Source: Gemmatimonadota bacterium (lineage in GTDB: Bacteria; Gemmatimonadota; Gemmatimonadetes; Longimicrobiales; Gaopeijiaceae). From it: a DNA stretch of 64,000 nt. Of the stretch, positions 44,607-52,941 are shown one piece after another. Each line of letters begins with the position of its first letter. Position 1 is the first letter of the stretch. The stretch covers positions 62,001-126,000 of the forward strand of contig JAJCZZ010000101.1 of NCBI GenBank assembly GCA_029262115.1, written 5' to 3'. The notes under the pieces were generated by a model that had not been told where the DNA came from, did not search any database, and saw nothing but the letters and a program-made list of their open reading frames with translations. Both the position numbers and the translations under genes were made by a program.

Positions 44607-46664
44607 CTACCGCAGCCTCTTCGATCGGATCCAGCCGTGCTGCACCGCGTGACTCACCAACTCGGTGTGGTGGTCCACGGCAATGACCACGGATCTCCCC
44701 CAGCCCAAGTCGACGCGGGCGACGTGGTGCGCCGCGTCCCGTCCGACCTTCCACGCTCCGGCGTTCAGCTCGAGATCGGGGAACAGGGTGCGCAGCCCTT
44801 CGAGGAGCGCGTCGTCAGGGTCTGGACGCGGGCGGAGCGTGGCGCATGTCCGGCACGTGGCCGGAGAGCCGTCGATGTCCTTTGAGCAGATCGTTCGTCG
44901 GCAGCTTTCGCATTCCCGCCTGTGGACCGCGCACGCCCGGCTGCCGCAGACGGGGCACCCCTCGAGGTCGGACAGGCGAGTGGCATGACCCTCCACGGCA
45001 CACGGTGCCGCGTGTGCCGGACAAGAGTACTCTCCGCCTGCCAGCGCGACGGAATGGGTCTCGCAATGTGGGGCGTCATCGTGGTAGCACCGATAGAGGT
45101 GGGACGCGCAGGCAGAAGCGCCGCACGTCGCGCACTCATCCACCTCGTCGACCGCCAACATGAGGTGGGGTTCGAAGGAACAGTGGGCCCGGTGTTCCGG
45201 GCACACGACCCGGCGCGTTCGGTCCGTCCGTGCCACGTGACTATGGCAATGGACGGCCTCGTCGACGTCACAGCGGGCGGAGTGATCGCCGCACACATCG
45301 ACGCCGCACGTCTGGCACACCTCGACCTCGGTTGGTGCGTGGATCTCTCCCTTCTGGCTGCGGCAGTATCGGGCACAGGCTGTACACAGGTGCAGTGCGT
45401 CCGCCCGGTCCGGCCGCCACGAGGTGGGAGCTGTATCGAGTGCGTGCGTCGGGCATATCGATGTTCCACATGCATCACACGTGGTCAGGCACTTCGCGCA
45501 CGCGTGGTGATCGTGGGTCGCGCAGTCCCCACCGTGCGTTGCGCAGTGGATGTCGCCGCAGGACCGGCACGTCCGGGCGTGCTCCGAGCAGACCCCGTGG
45601 CCGCCGTCACCGAGGCACGTGCCCCCACCATGATGATGGCACTCGGTCCGCCCGCACTCGGCGCATCCCGCCGTGCACCCGCCGCAGGTGACATGACCTC
45701 CCGCGCACACCGCCCATTCCGTCGGTGAACTGCGATGGCAGGTGGGGCACCCGATCGACCACTCCGTCGGTCCCATCGACAGCCTCCGGCCCACAACCCG
45801 TCCGTTGGCGGCACCATCGGTCATCGTCGCCTCGACGTACTCGGCCAGGATATGCAGAACCTCCAATTGGACAGGGCGGAGTTGGGCCGAGACCTGGTGA
45901 CGGGACAGCTCCTCCGCACGTCGCCGCTCGTGGTCCCTCTGGAAGGCCTCCACCGCCCGGTCCGCGTCAGCGCCGAGCCGCGCGCGCTCCTCCTCGATCA
46001 TCCCCCCGAAGTACCGGTCCAGTCGAGCGAGCTCGTGGTCCAGGCGCGTCGCGGCGTCCGTTGACGCGGCGGACACCTGGTCGGACAGCCGCGCCTCGAT
46101 GTCCTTCAGCATCGCCGGGAGCAATCGCTCCAATCCCATCATCTCCGATACTGGATGCTGTCCCGGCGACGGACGCTCGTCTCCCGCCTCCAGCGTGACC
46201 GTCACGGGTTGCCCCGTCATCAGGTCGAAGAATCCGGTCGAAACGACGTGATCCGAAACGTCGTGGCCGGCTCGCACCGACGCTGCCACGTGCAGACGAC
46301 CGACGGGTAGCCACGCCCTCCTGCGATCCGAAAGCTCGACGGTCCCTCTCCGAAGCCGCAGGGTGGGTGCCCCCGAGCCACTGGCTGCGTCCGGACCCTC
46401 GACGAACCCGCGATCCAGCCGGGCCCCGCGTTGGCGGATGGCCCCGATGAGCTGTTCGGCGAACCGGCTTCCGAGGACCGCCAACTCCGCCTCCGGATAC
46501 AGATCGATATCGTCGGGCGTAGCGGCCAGGTGGATGGATGACCGCCCGAACCACCTTCGATGCTCCGGGCCCGGATCGAACCGGAACAGGCCTTCCTGCA
46601 CCTGCTCGAGGGTCCCACCGCCCAGGTCGACGTACGACTCGAGGAGTCGGATCACCTCACTCAC
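44607..46664 (-). CDS. Cys/His-rich zinc-finger-repeat protein overlapping a SNF2 helicase gene
   Basis: About 685 residues, no family recognised. The first 170 residues are a mixed domain, 180-285 a long charged helix or coiled coil (DHELARLDRYFGGMIEEERA), and 306-607 an array of metal-binding repeats. Six copies of CxxCGxxxCxxH start near residues 334, 366, 396, 450, 511 and 570, for example CAECGRTECHHH, CRSCGDIHCATH, CQTCGVDVCGDH, CPVCGSRACAVH. A final 60-residue domain follows. The GTG at 46664 overlaps the helicase stop (GTGAGTGA), so translation is coupled; a longer frame begins at ATG 46721. Probably a nucleic-acid or protein-binding partner of the helicase. Confidence 0.75.
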   Translation of the reverse strand: MSEVIRLLESYVDLGGGTLEQVQEGLFRFDPGPEHRRWFGRSSIHLAATPDDIDLYPEAELAVLGSRFAEQLIGAIRQRGARLDRGFVEGPDAASGSGAPTLRLRRGTVELSDRRRAWLPVGRLHVAASVRAGHDVSDHVVSTGFFDLMTGQPVTVTLEAGDERPSPGQHPVSEMMGLERLLPAMLKDIEARLSDQVSAASTDAATRLDHELARLDRYFGGMIEEERARLGADADRAVEAFQRDHERRRAEELSRHQVSAQLRPVQLEVLHILAEYVEATMTDGAANGRVVGRRLSMGPTEWSIGCPTCHRSSPTEWAVCAGGHVTCGGCTAGCAECGRTECHHHGGGTCLGDGGHGVCSEHARTCRSCGDIHCATHGGDCATHDHHACAKCLTTCDACGTSICPTHALDTAPTSWRPDRADALHLCTACARYCRSQKGEIHAPTEVEVCQTCGVDVCGDHSARCDVDEAVHCHSHVARTDRTRRVVCPEHRAHCSFEPHLMLAVDEVDECATCGASACASHLYRCYHDDAPHCETHSVALAGGEYSCPAHAAPCAVEGHATRLSDLEGCPVCGSRACAVHRRECESCRRTICSKDIDGSPATCRTCATLRPRPDPDDALLEGLRTLFPDLELNAGAWKVGRDAAHHVARVDLGWGRSVVIAVDHHTELVSHAVQHGWIRSKRLR

Positions 46665-49131
46665 CAGGATCCACCCCGGCTCGAAGACCCACCTGCGGCG
46701 GAGCCAGGGGTGCCTCTTCATCAGCGTCGAGATCGATGATCGTCACCGGGAGCCGATCCGCTGACACCAATAGGGAGACGCCGCGTCCCCGGCCTGTAGC
46801 CGAATGAATACGAACCTGGGGGCCGTACTCTCCCACTCCGGCCGACTCGACGGACGAATCCGCGAGCCGGAGTGCATTCTGGATCTCGGGAACGGTCAGC
46901 CCGAGGCTGATGCGCTTCGCCTCCACCCCCTGAGGCAGGTTCATCAGTCGGGTCCCATAGGCCATTCGTACTCGGGTCGGGATGCTCAGAGCTGTGAACT
47001 CCCGTTCCAGACGGTCTGCCGTGTCCTCGGGCGCGATGAAGCTGGAGAGTTCCTCGGAGCGCCGGCCTTCCGCGAAGCTCTGGTCGACCTCTCGCTCCAG
47101 TCGTTCGATTTCGCGCTCGAACACTTCCTCGCTCGAGGCGGCGAGCCACGCCTGCGTGAACCGCTTCTCCAGTTCCGAGGCGTCCTCGAAACGACCAAGG
47201 ATCACGTCGAGTTCTCCGACCACCAGCTCGAAGACTTTGATCTTCTCGGCTAGGACCTCGAGGATGCGATCCTCGACTGTGCCCGACGCGGCCAGATTGT
47301 AGATGTGGACTTCGGAGGTCTGGCCGATGCGGTGCACGCGCCCGATCCTCTGCTCCACGAGCAGCGGATTCCAGGGAAGTTCGTAGTTCACCAGCACATG
47401 GGCGCACTGCAGGTTCAGGCCCTCGGTCCCCGAGCGGGAACTGAGGAACACCGCGTTGGGTGTGGCCTGGAACTCACGCTTGACCCGAGCCTTCCGCGCG
47501 CGATCGATGCCACCATGGTACGGAAGGACCCGGCGTCCACGGGCCTCCAGGTGCCGCTGGATGAGGTCGATGGTGGGCCGGTGCTCGCTGAACACGACCA
47601 CCCGCTCTCCTTCGTGCATGGCCATGACGGTGTCGAGAGCCCGCAGCTTGGCATGGGAACGGATCGCGTTGGCTCTGCGCCCCAGGGCTCGTGCCTCGGC
47701 GCGGAACTCCGGCCGTACATCGAAGTTCTCGGACAGTCTGAGGAAGGAGGAGGCGATGGCTTGGCTGGAGGAGCAGGCCCGTTGAGCCATGTTCGTCAGC
47801 AGGAAGTGAGCGTTCCGGATCGCGGCGTCGGGATACATCCCCTCCCGGTAGAGCGTTCGGAGGAACGACCGGATATCTCCGTAAAGCGCTTGTTCCTCTG
47901 CCTCGAGGGCGAACTGGGGACGGTGAGGAATCCGACGGGGGAGATGGAGATCCACGTTGGCGCGCCTGTTCCGGATCATCACCTGTGACGCGATGCTCCG
48001 AATTGCGGTCGGGTCTCGTGGCATCCGAGTGCCTCGGGCGATGTGCCGTGCCGAGAACTCGCGCCAGGTGCCGAACTGCCCGGGGCGGAGCAGGGTGACC
48101 AGATTGTAGAACTCGCGGAGATCGTTCTGGAGGGGCGTGGCCGTCAGAAGCAACATGAAGTCGCGCCGCATCTCCTGGAGCGTCTGATACAGAGCGGTTT
48201 GGTGGTTCTTCGCCTTGTGGGCCTCGTCGACGATCACGAGGTCCCAAGGTCGGGCGGTGGCACGGGAACGGTTGGCGGTGTGCCGCACTCGCGCGTGGCT
48301 CGCGATTGTCAGGTCGGTGCTCGACCAGTCTCGGGGTGACTCCACGTCGTTGAACTGGAGGTGGAACTTGTCGTCCATCTCCGCTTGCCACTGATCGACC
48401 AGGCTGGCCGGGCAAAGAATCAGCACGCGGCGAACGAGCCGACGGACCAGAAGCTCCTTCAGAATCAGTCCCGCTTCGATGGTTTTCCCGAGTCCGACTT
48501 CATCCGCAAGGAGAGCCCGACCACCCATCTGTCGGAGCACGCGGATGGCCGTCTCCGTCTGATGGGGCAACTCCTCGATCGTGTTGGCGTCGATGGCGAT
48601 GAGTTCGTCGAAGCCGGGATTCAGGGCCAGACGCTCGGCTCGTTGTCGCAATCGGTACCACGAGGGGTGGTCGGGCTCACGGATCTGCCCGAGGAAGGAG
48701 TCGAACTCGTCGTCCGACAATCGGAACTGGACCGTTCCTTCGTGGGCGAGGATGTCCGCCACCGCGTGCTGGCTTCCCGGCGAAGGCCCACGGCTCCGGA
48801 ACGCGGGCTTCGGTTCAGCGTCCGCCGGCATGGACTGCGGAGACGCAAGCATCTGCTCCACCCGGCTGTGAAGTCTGGCGGCCGATGCCGTGCGGCGGCT
48901 GGACAGGACGTCCAGGATCTCCCGGAGCGTGCGCGCATCTCCACTGGCGGTGGCCTGGGTGGCGAGCACCTCCAGTTGGGCGACTCTGAGGGAATGCAGA
49001 ATCAACTCCGTAGCGGGAGAGGGCCGATCGGCTGGCGCGAACGCTGCGCTAACGACAGCCTGCGACCATTCACGGTCGGTGGCAAGAGGAGTGGGGGGGC
49101 TGAGGGTGGCGTGGCCAGTGGGTCGGGACAT
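46657..49131 (-). CDS. SNF2-family DEAD/DEAH helicase-like ATPase
   Basis: An 824-residue superfamily 2 ATPase of the SNF2/RapA type. Motif I is LLADEVGLGKTIEAGLIL (about residues 208-225), motif II VIVDEAHKAKN, motif III LLTATPLQN, motif V SSRSGTEGLNLQ and motif VI QRIGRVHRIGQT. About 130 residues precede the first conserved region and a coiled-coil-rich tail follows the core (RFTQAWLAASSEEVFEREIE). Such proteins move along double-stranded nucleic acid or strip proteins from it: RapA recycles RNA polymerase, others serve in defence systems. Here it is tied by an 8-bp overlap to the zinc-finger-repeat gene; no methylase or nuclease is adjacent. Confidence 0.9.
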   Translation of the reverse strand: MSRPTGHATLSPPTPLATDREWSQAVVSAAFAPADRPSPATELILHSLRVAQLEVLATQATASGDARTLREILDVLSSRRTASAARLHSRVEQMLASPQSMPADAEPKPAFRSRGPSPGSQHAVADILAHEGTVQFRLSDDEFDSFLGQIREPDHPSWYRLRQRAERLALNPGFDELIAIDANTIEELPHQTETAIRVLRQMGGRALLADEVGLGKTIEAGLILKELLVRRLVRRVLILCPASLVDQWQAEMDDKFHLQFNDVESPRDWSSTDLTIASHARVRHTANRSRATARPWDLVIVDEAHKAKNHQTALYQTLQEMRRDFMLLLTATPLQNDLREFYNLVTLLRPGQFGTWREFSARHIARGTRMPRDPTAIRSIASQVMIRNRRANVDLHLPRRIPHRPQFALEAEEQALYGDIRSFLRTLYREGMYPDAAIRNAHFLLTNMAQRACSSSQAIASSFLRLSENFDVRPEFRAEARALGRRANAIRSHAKLRALDTVMAMHEGERVVVFSEHRPTIDLIQRHLEARGRRVLPYHGGIDRARKARVKREFQATPNAVFLSSRSGTEGLNLQCAHVLVNYELPWNPLLVEQRIGRVHRIGQTSEVHIYNLAASGTVEDRILEVLAEKIKVFELVVGELDVILGRFEDASELEKRFTQAWLAASSEEVFEREIERLEREVDQSFAEGRRSEELSSFIAPEDTADRLEREFTALSIPTRVRMAYGTRLMNLPQGVEAKRISLGLTVPEIQNALRLADSSVESAGVGEYGPQVRIHSATGRGRGVSLLVSADRLPVTIIDLDADEEAPLAPPQVGLRAGVDPGE

Positions 49132-49242
49132 CCACGCCGAAGCCGCCCGCGTACCATGCGGTGTCCCAAGGGGCCATCCCGGCGCCTCGTCGGCCAGGCG
49201 ACCGTTGCGTGCCCTACGAGGACCATCATTGCCTCCGGGCTG

Positions 49243-49269
49243 TGTACAGACGAATTTTCAATCTGTACA
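49243..49269. promoter_or_regulatory. Inverted repeat upstream of VapBC
   Basis: TGTACAGA (49243-49250) and TCTGTACA (49262-49269) form a perfect 8-bp inverted repeat with an 11-base AT-rich spacer, 16 bp before the antitoxin start. It is the likely VapB operator. Confidence 0.6.
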
Positions 49270-49285
49270 TCGACCGGAGACAACC

Positions 49286-49492
49286 GTGAGCGAGACCATC
49301 CGCAAGAACATGCGACTGAATCAGGAGCTGATCGACCGTGCGAAGCGGGTGCTGGGCACGCGCACCGAGACGGAGACGGTGGAGAGGGCGCTGGAGCTTG
49401 TCGCGTTCCGCGAAGAGGTGCTCTCTGGCCTGCGCTGGTTGGCCGGGTCCGGCGCGCTCCGCGGTCCGTACGGAGACGACGACGGACCGTGA
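49286..49492 (+). CDS. vapB: VapB-type antitoxin
   Basis: A 68-residue protein. The N-terminal part fits a ribbon-helix-helix (SETIRKNMRLNQELIDRAKR, then TETETVERALELVAFREEVL), a form of antitoxin that dimerises on an operator. The GTG start at 49286 is followed by a 4-bp overlap with the PIN toxin gene. A strong dyad lies just upstream. Confidence 0.82.
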   Translation: MSETIRKNMRLNQELIDRAKRVLGTRTETETVERALELVAFREEVLSGLRWLAGSGALRGPYGDDDGP

Positions 49493-49935
49493 AGCGGTAC
49501 GTCCTCGATACGAACCTATACGTGCGGGCCAGTCGGGACGCGGAGTTCGCCGAGGGCCTTGATCGTTTCGTGCGGGCCACGTTGCCCCACATCCACCTCC
49601 ACGCCGTGGTGGCCCAGGAACTCCTGGCCGGCGCCGTGAGCCCCGACGGGGAGCGGAGGATTCGGGGGCGCTTGATCGAGCCGTTCGAACGGCGGGGGCG
49701 GGTTGTGACGCCAACGTTTGCGGGATGGACTCGGGCGGGAGAGATCATGGCCCGGCTGATCCACCGGAAGCGGATGAGTCCGGGCGGATTCGCCCGCTCC
49801 TTCGTCAACGACTGCCTTCTGGCCGCGTCGTGCCGGGCGGAGGGCATCGCGCTGGTCACGGGGAACACACGTGATTTCGAGCCGATCCGCCTGGTCGAGC
49901 GCCTGGAGGTCGTGGAGGCCTGGCCGTCCGCTTGA
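49489..49935 (+). CDS. vapC: PIN-domain ribonuclease toxin (VapC)
   Basis: A 148-residue PIN-domain protein: YVLDTNLYVRA gives the first catalytic Asp, VAQELLAGA the Glu, RSFVNDCLLAASC the third acidic residue and VTGNTRDFEPI the fourth. It is a Mg-dependent RNase paired with the upstream antitoxin (start and stop overlap, GTGA). The module sits directly downstream of the divergent SNF2 helicase gene. Confidence 0.88.
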   Translation: MKRYVLDTNLYVRASRDAEFAEGLDRFVRATLPHIHLHAVVAQELLAGAVSPDGERRIRGRLIEPFERRGRVVTPTFAGWTRAGEIMARLIHRKRMSPGGFARSFVNDCLLAASCRAEGIALVTGNTRDFEPIRLVERLEVVEAWPSA

Positions 49936-50012
49936 TCTCAACCCGGGGAGGCGAGCGGTCTTGTAGGTGGGAGGGCATCACGGTATCGTGGTTCAAGCAC
50001 AGAATAATCATA

Positions 50013-50025
50013 TCCATCGCATGGA
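50013..50025. promoter_or_regulatory. Dyad upstream of the Phd-type antitoxin
   Basis: TCCAT-CGC-ATGGA is a 13-bp dyad seven bases before the start codon at 50032, in an AT-rich stretch. It is a candidate autoregulatory operator that would also cover the ribosome-binding region. Confidence 0.45.
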
Positions 50026-50031
50026 AATCTC

Positions 50032-50370
50032 ATGTTCCGATCCGACGACATCCATCCGGTCACCGATTTCGTCCGCAATCACAAGCGTCATCAGGAACAT
50101 CTCCGCGAGACCGGTCGCCCTGCGTTGCTCACGATCAACGGCTCTCCTGAAATCGTCGTTCAGGATGTCCGCGCGTTCGAACGCGCGGCGAGTGAGGCCA
50201 CGAGGCTCCGGGACGAGAACCGAGAGCTTCACGAGCGCCTCGAAGAACTGGAGACTTTGATTGCGCTCGACGAGGCGTACTCCGAGTTCGAGCGCGGCGA
50301 GGGCCGGCCCCTCGAGGAAGCCCTCCCCGCCCTGCGTGAGCGCCTCGGCATGGTCAGAGTCGCCGGTTGA
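50032..50370 (+). CDS. Phd/YefM-like antitoxin
   Basis: A 112-residue protein. The N-terminal half follows the Phd/YefM pattern (HPVTDFVRNHKRHQEHLRET, RPALLTINGSPEIVVQDVRA), the C-terminal half is helical with a coiled-coil-like segment (RDENRELHERLEELETLIAL). It is paired with the ParE-like protein whose TTG start overlaps this stop (TTGA). The DNA-binding region fits an antitoxin that represses its own operon. Confidence 0.8.
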   Translation: MFRSDDIHPVTDFVRNHKRHQEHLRETGRPALLTINGSPEIVVQDVRAFERAASEATRLRDENRELHERLEELETLIALDEAYSEFERGEGRPLEEALPALRERLGMVRVAG

Positions 50371-50936
50371 GGCGCTATGAAGTGCGCATTGCCCCTCGGC
50401 TGGCCGATGACGTCGAACGACACGTGGCGCGTCTGCGACGACTGGAATCCGAAGGCGAGATCAACTCCGGGTACTCCGACTCCTGGTACGCGACCTTCGA
50501 GGACACCCTGATGGGCCTCGAAGTCGCCGCAGAGCGGCACCCGTACGCACCCGAGCGGGAGGTGTGGGGTCGCGATGTCCGCAACGCTCTCTTCGCGGAC
50601 TACCGCATCCTGTACCTGGTGGTGGACCAGCAGGTCAGCGACCGAGGTGAGGTCATGACCAATACGAAGGGCGGCGTCGGATCGAGCTTCGACGATTTCC
50701 TCAGAGACGAGGGGATCCTCGAAGAGACGCGTGTTACGGCCGTCAAGCGCGTCCTGGCTCAGGCCATGGAGGAGAAGAAGCTCAGCAAGTCGGCGATGGC
50801 CCGTGAGTTGGGAACCAGTCGGAGCCAGTTGGACCGAATCTTGGATCCGGAGTACGACCAGGTCCGCCTCGACACGCTCACGGCCGCCGCCCGTGCGGTG
50901 GGTCGAGAGCTACGGGTCGAACTCGTCCAGCGCTAG
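50367..50936 (+). CDS. In-frame fusion of a ParE/RelE-type toxin with an XRE antitoxin
   Basis: A 189-residue protein. Residues 1-93 are a ParE/RelE-fold toxin (YEVRIAPRLADDVERHVARL, YADYRILYLV-like ending FADYRILYLVVD). Without a stop codon the frame continues into a complete XRE antitoxin of the HigA type: MTNTKGGVGSSFDDFLRDEG, then SKSAMARELGTSRSQLDRIL. The antitoxin ATG at 50655 has its own GAGGTGAGG site, so it can also be translated alone. In usual loci the two are separate genes. The toxin lacks its last strand, so it may be inactive or self-inhibited. The upstream Phd gene gives a second antitoxin. Confidence 0.75.
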   Translation: MRRYEVRIAPRLADDVERHVARLRRLESEGEINSGYSDSWYATFEDTLMGLEVAAERHPYAPEREVWGRDVRNALFADYRILYLVVDQQVSDRGEVMTNTKGGVGSSFDDFLRDEGILEETRVTAVKRVLAQAMEEKKLSKSAMARELGTSRSQLDRILDPEYDQVRLDTLTAAARAVGRELRVELVQR

Positions 50937-51358
50937 CGAAACCCCTGTCGTGGCTCCGGCGAAACTGCCGCCGAACGTGAGGATGTACGCAGCGGCGCAC
51001 GGATCGCAGTTCGCGGAGAGTTCGTCGGTGACGCCGAGGCCGACCAGAAAGCCGGCCAGGTCGGCTGTGCCTGCGTACCGCGACACCGGCTAGCAGACGG
51101 CTAGCAGTGCGGTGACGCGGAGGCCCTTCACGACGTTCGTCCGGCTGCGCGTGCTCATCGAGATGTCCTCCGCTCGGCCAATGCCGCGGTCAGGATCTGC
51201 CCGAGGGGGAACACGGCGATTCCCCCGAACGTCCCGGTCACGAGCAGAACGGTCGTCGTAAAACGACGTACTCGGGAGGTATCGGAGGACCCGTCCGGGG
51301 GCGGTCACGTCTGAGTGGCGAGAACGGTTCGGCCGCAAATGGCGATCCCCGGTACTCC
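50937..51358. other. Non-coding stretch with a possible gene remnant
   Basis: No intact gene is evident. On the minus strand a signal-like peptide (MSTRSRTNVVKGLRVTALLA) begins at 51159, with AGCACATCTCGATG-type spacing upstream, but it meets a stop after 22 codons where CTAGCAG is duplicated (51091-51108); beyond the stop the same frame stays open to about 50937 and encodes FLVGLGVTDELSANCDPCAA and a glycine-rich hydrophobic tail. This could be a small broken membrane-protein gene. Confidence 0.3.
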
Positions 51359-52000
51359 TCAGCGCACCGCGCGGGCCGCCCCCCGCAGCGCCGCTTCGAT
51401 GACCTCGAGCTCGTCACTCCACATCACCCGCCATCCGTCCGGGGTGCGCCCCACCGTCATCACCTTCACCTCGGGAGCCGCTCCGCTGATCCGTGCCAAC
51501 GTGCGATAGACGACATGGGCGGAGTCGGGGCCCTCCATGACCAGACCGATGATCGCGTCGTCCCGGTCGAACACGGCGTGCATGAGCCCGGGCATGTCCG
51601 CGATCGTCCGGTCAACCGCTGTCTCGAAGATCTCCGCTGGCGCCATTTCCCGGAGCCGCCCCGGTCCACCGCCCGTGAAGTACTCGGATACCCTGCCGGT
51701 TGTGTCGGGCTCGATCATCAGCCGGACCACCATGGCAAACCGGCCGGTGGTCGAGGGGTGAAGCAGCGCAGCCGCAGCGTCCCACCGGATGGCACGTACG
51801 GAGCGGAGGAACATCGTCGCCGCCGCGACCGGTGTCTCGGTCGCCAGGACTGGAAAGCCTGCCTCCCTCGAAGGTGCCGTCTGCTGCTGAGCGTGGGCCG
51901 CCGAGGGAAGCCTCGCCAGAATCGTACATGCCACGCACATAGCGATCACGCCGAGGCGCGCGTTGGGAACCGATCGGGAGGCCGGGCGTGTTGTGCACAT
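51359..52000 (-). CDS. Exported protein of unknown function
   Basis: A 213-residue protein with a signal peptide (LGVIAMCVACTILARLPSAAHAQ). The mature part has alternating helices and strands with FLRSVRAIRWDAAAALLHPS, RFAMVVRLMIE and a C-terminal set of strands (AHVVYRTLARISG, EVKVMTVGRTPDGWRVMWSD), which resembles SnoaL/NTF2-like or DUF4864-type exported folds. No catalytic residues can be assigned. The ATG at 52000 is chosen for the signal peptide; the frame extends further to 52075. It diverges from the YceI gene. Confidence 0.6.
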   Translation of the reverse strand: MCTTRPASRSVPNARLGVIAMCVACTILARLPSAAHAQQQTAPSREAGFPVLATETPVAAATMFLRSVRAIRWDAAAALLHPSTTGRFAMVVRLMIEPDTTGRVSEYFTGGGPGRLREMAPAEIFETAVDRTIADMPGLMHAVFDRDDAIIGLVMEGPDSAHVVYRTLARISGAAPEVKVMTVGRTPDGWRVMWSDELEVIEAALRGAARAVR

Positions 52001-52195
52001 GACGGACGGTACACCGTCGCCTGGACCTGCGTTCAGTGCGACCGGCGCCGGTCGCCACAGTGCTCGACGGAGCACCGCAGGCGCCGCCCCCCACCATCAT
52101 CGAAGGCCGGCCTACCGGAACAAGAGTAATCAGTTAATATTTCAACCTTCAACGATAATGGATCTCGAATCTGGAGATCTCCCAAGGAGAACATC

Positions 52196-52804
52196 ATGAA
52201 GAATCGCGCACTCTCACTCTTCGCCATCGCCGCCGCTTCGGTCACCATCGCGGCCGGGCCGGCTCCCGAACCGTGGAACGTCGACATTCCCCATACCGGA
52301 ATCGACTTCAGCGTGAAGCACTTCTTCACGCCGGTTCAAGGCTCCTTCGAGGAGTACGAAGTCGAGTTGCTCTATGACCAGGAGGCGCCTGAAAACAGCT
52401 CGGTCCGCGTCTCGATTGGCGTGGCCAGCGTCGAGACCGGAAACGAACGACGCAACAACCACCTGATGTCGGGCGACTTCTTCGAGGCCGAGACCTTCCC
52501 GTACATCACCTTCGTGTCGGAGCGGGTCGAAGAGGTGTCCCCGACGCTGCTCCACGTGACGGGCCCTCTGAAGATCAAGGGGCAGATGCACAACGTGACG
52601 CTTCCCGTGACCATCCTCGGTGTCATGGATGTGGCGCCAGAAATGAGGGAGATGCTGGGTGGAGTCACCAAGATCGCCAGCTTCCAGACGTCTCTGACGC
52701 TCGATCGTCGTGACTTCGGCGTGGGCGTCGGATCGTGGGCGGCCACCGCCGTGGTGGGCTCGGACGTCACGATCGACATCGCCGTGGAGGCGAACCGGAA
52801 GTAG
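52196..52804 (+). CDS. YceI-family periplasmic lipid-binding protein
   Basis: A 202-residue exported protein (signal MKNRALSLFAIAAASVTIAA). The YceI lipocalin-like fold is plain: WNVDIPHTGIDFSVKHFF at the start, GVASVETGNERRNNHLMSGD, FFEAETFPYITFVS, and RRDFGVGVG near the end. YceI proteins bind isoprenoid or lipid chains in the periplasm, some in polyprenoid transport or stress response. AAGGAGA precedes ATG 52196. A strong stem-loop follows the gene. Confidence 0.92.
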   Translation: MKNRALSLFAIAAASVTIAAGPAPEPWNVDIPHTGIDFSVKHFFTPVQGSFEEYEVELLYDQEAPENSSVRVSIGVASVETGNERRNNHLMSGDFFEAETFPYITFVSERVEEVSPTLLHVTGPLKIKGQMHNVTLPVTILGVMDVAPEMREMLGGVTKIASFQTSLTLDRRDFGVGVGSWAATAVVGSDVTIDIAVEANRK

Positions 52805-52826
52805 GACAGACAAGCCTACCGGATGG

Positions 52827-52865
52827 AGAGGTCCCGTGCGCCCGAGAGGGGTGCACGGGACCTCT
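52827..52865 (+). terminator. Intrinsic terminator after the YceI gene
   Basis: A 13-bp perfect stem (AGAGGTCCCGTGC at 52827-52839 with GCACGGGACCTCT at 52853-52865) around a 13-base loop, followed by a short T-containing tail (TGTTCTTGT). It starts 23 bases after the YceI stop codon. Confidence 0.8.
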
Positions 52866-52941
52866 GTTCTTGTGGCGCCCGTGTCAGCGCCGGAGGCGGG
52901 CCCGCGCGAGGTGGCCGCTGCCGTCCGATAGCCGTCCTCCT

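Noticed and set aside
46657-49131. Assignment of the SNF2 gene to DISARM or a restriction system
   Set aside because: No DNA methylase, phospholipase-D, DUF1998 or nuclease gene is nearby, so known multi-gene systems are not supported.
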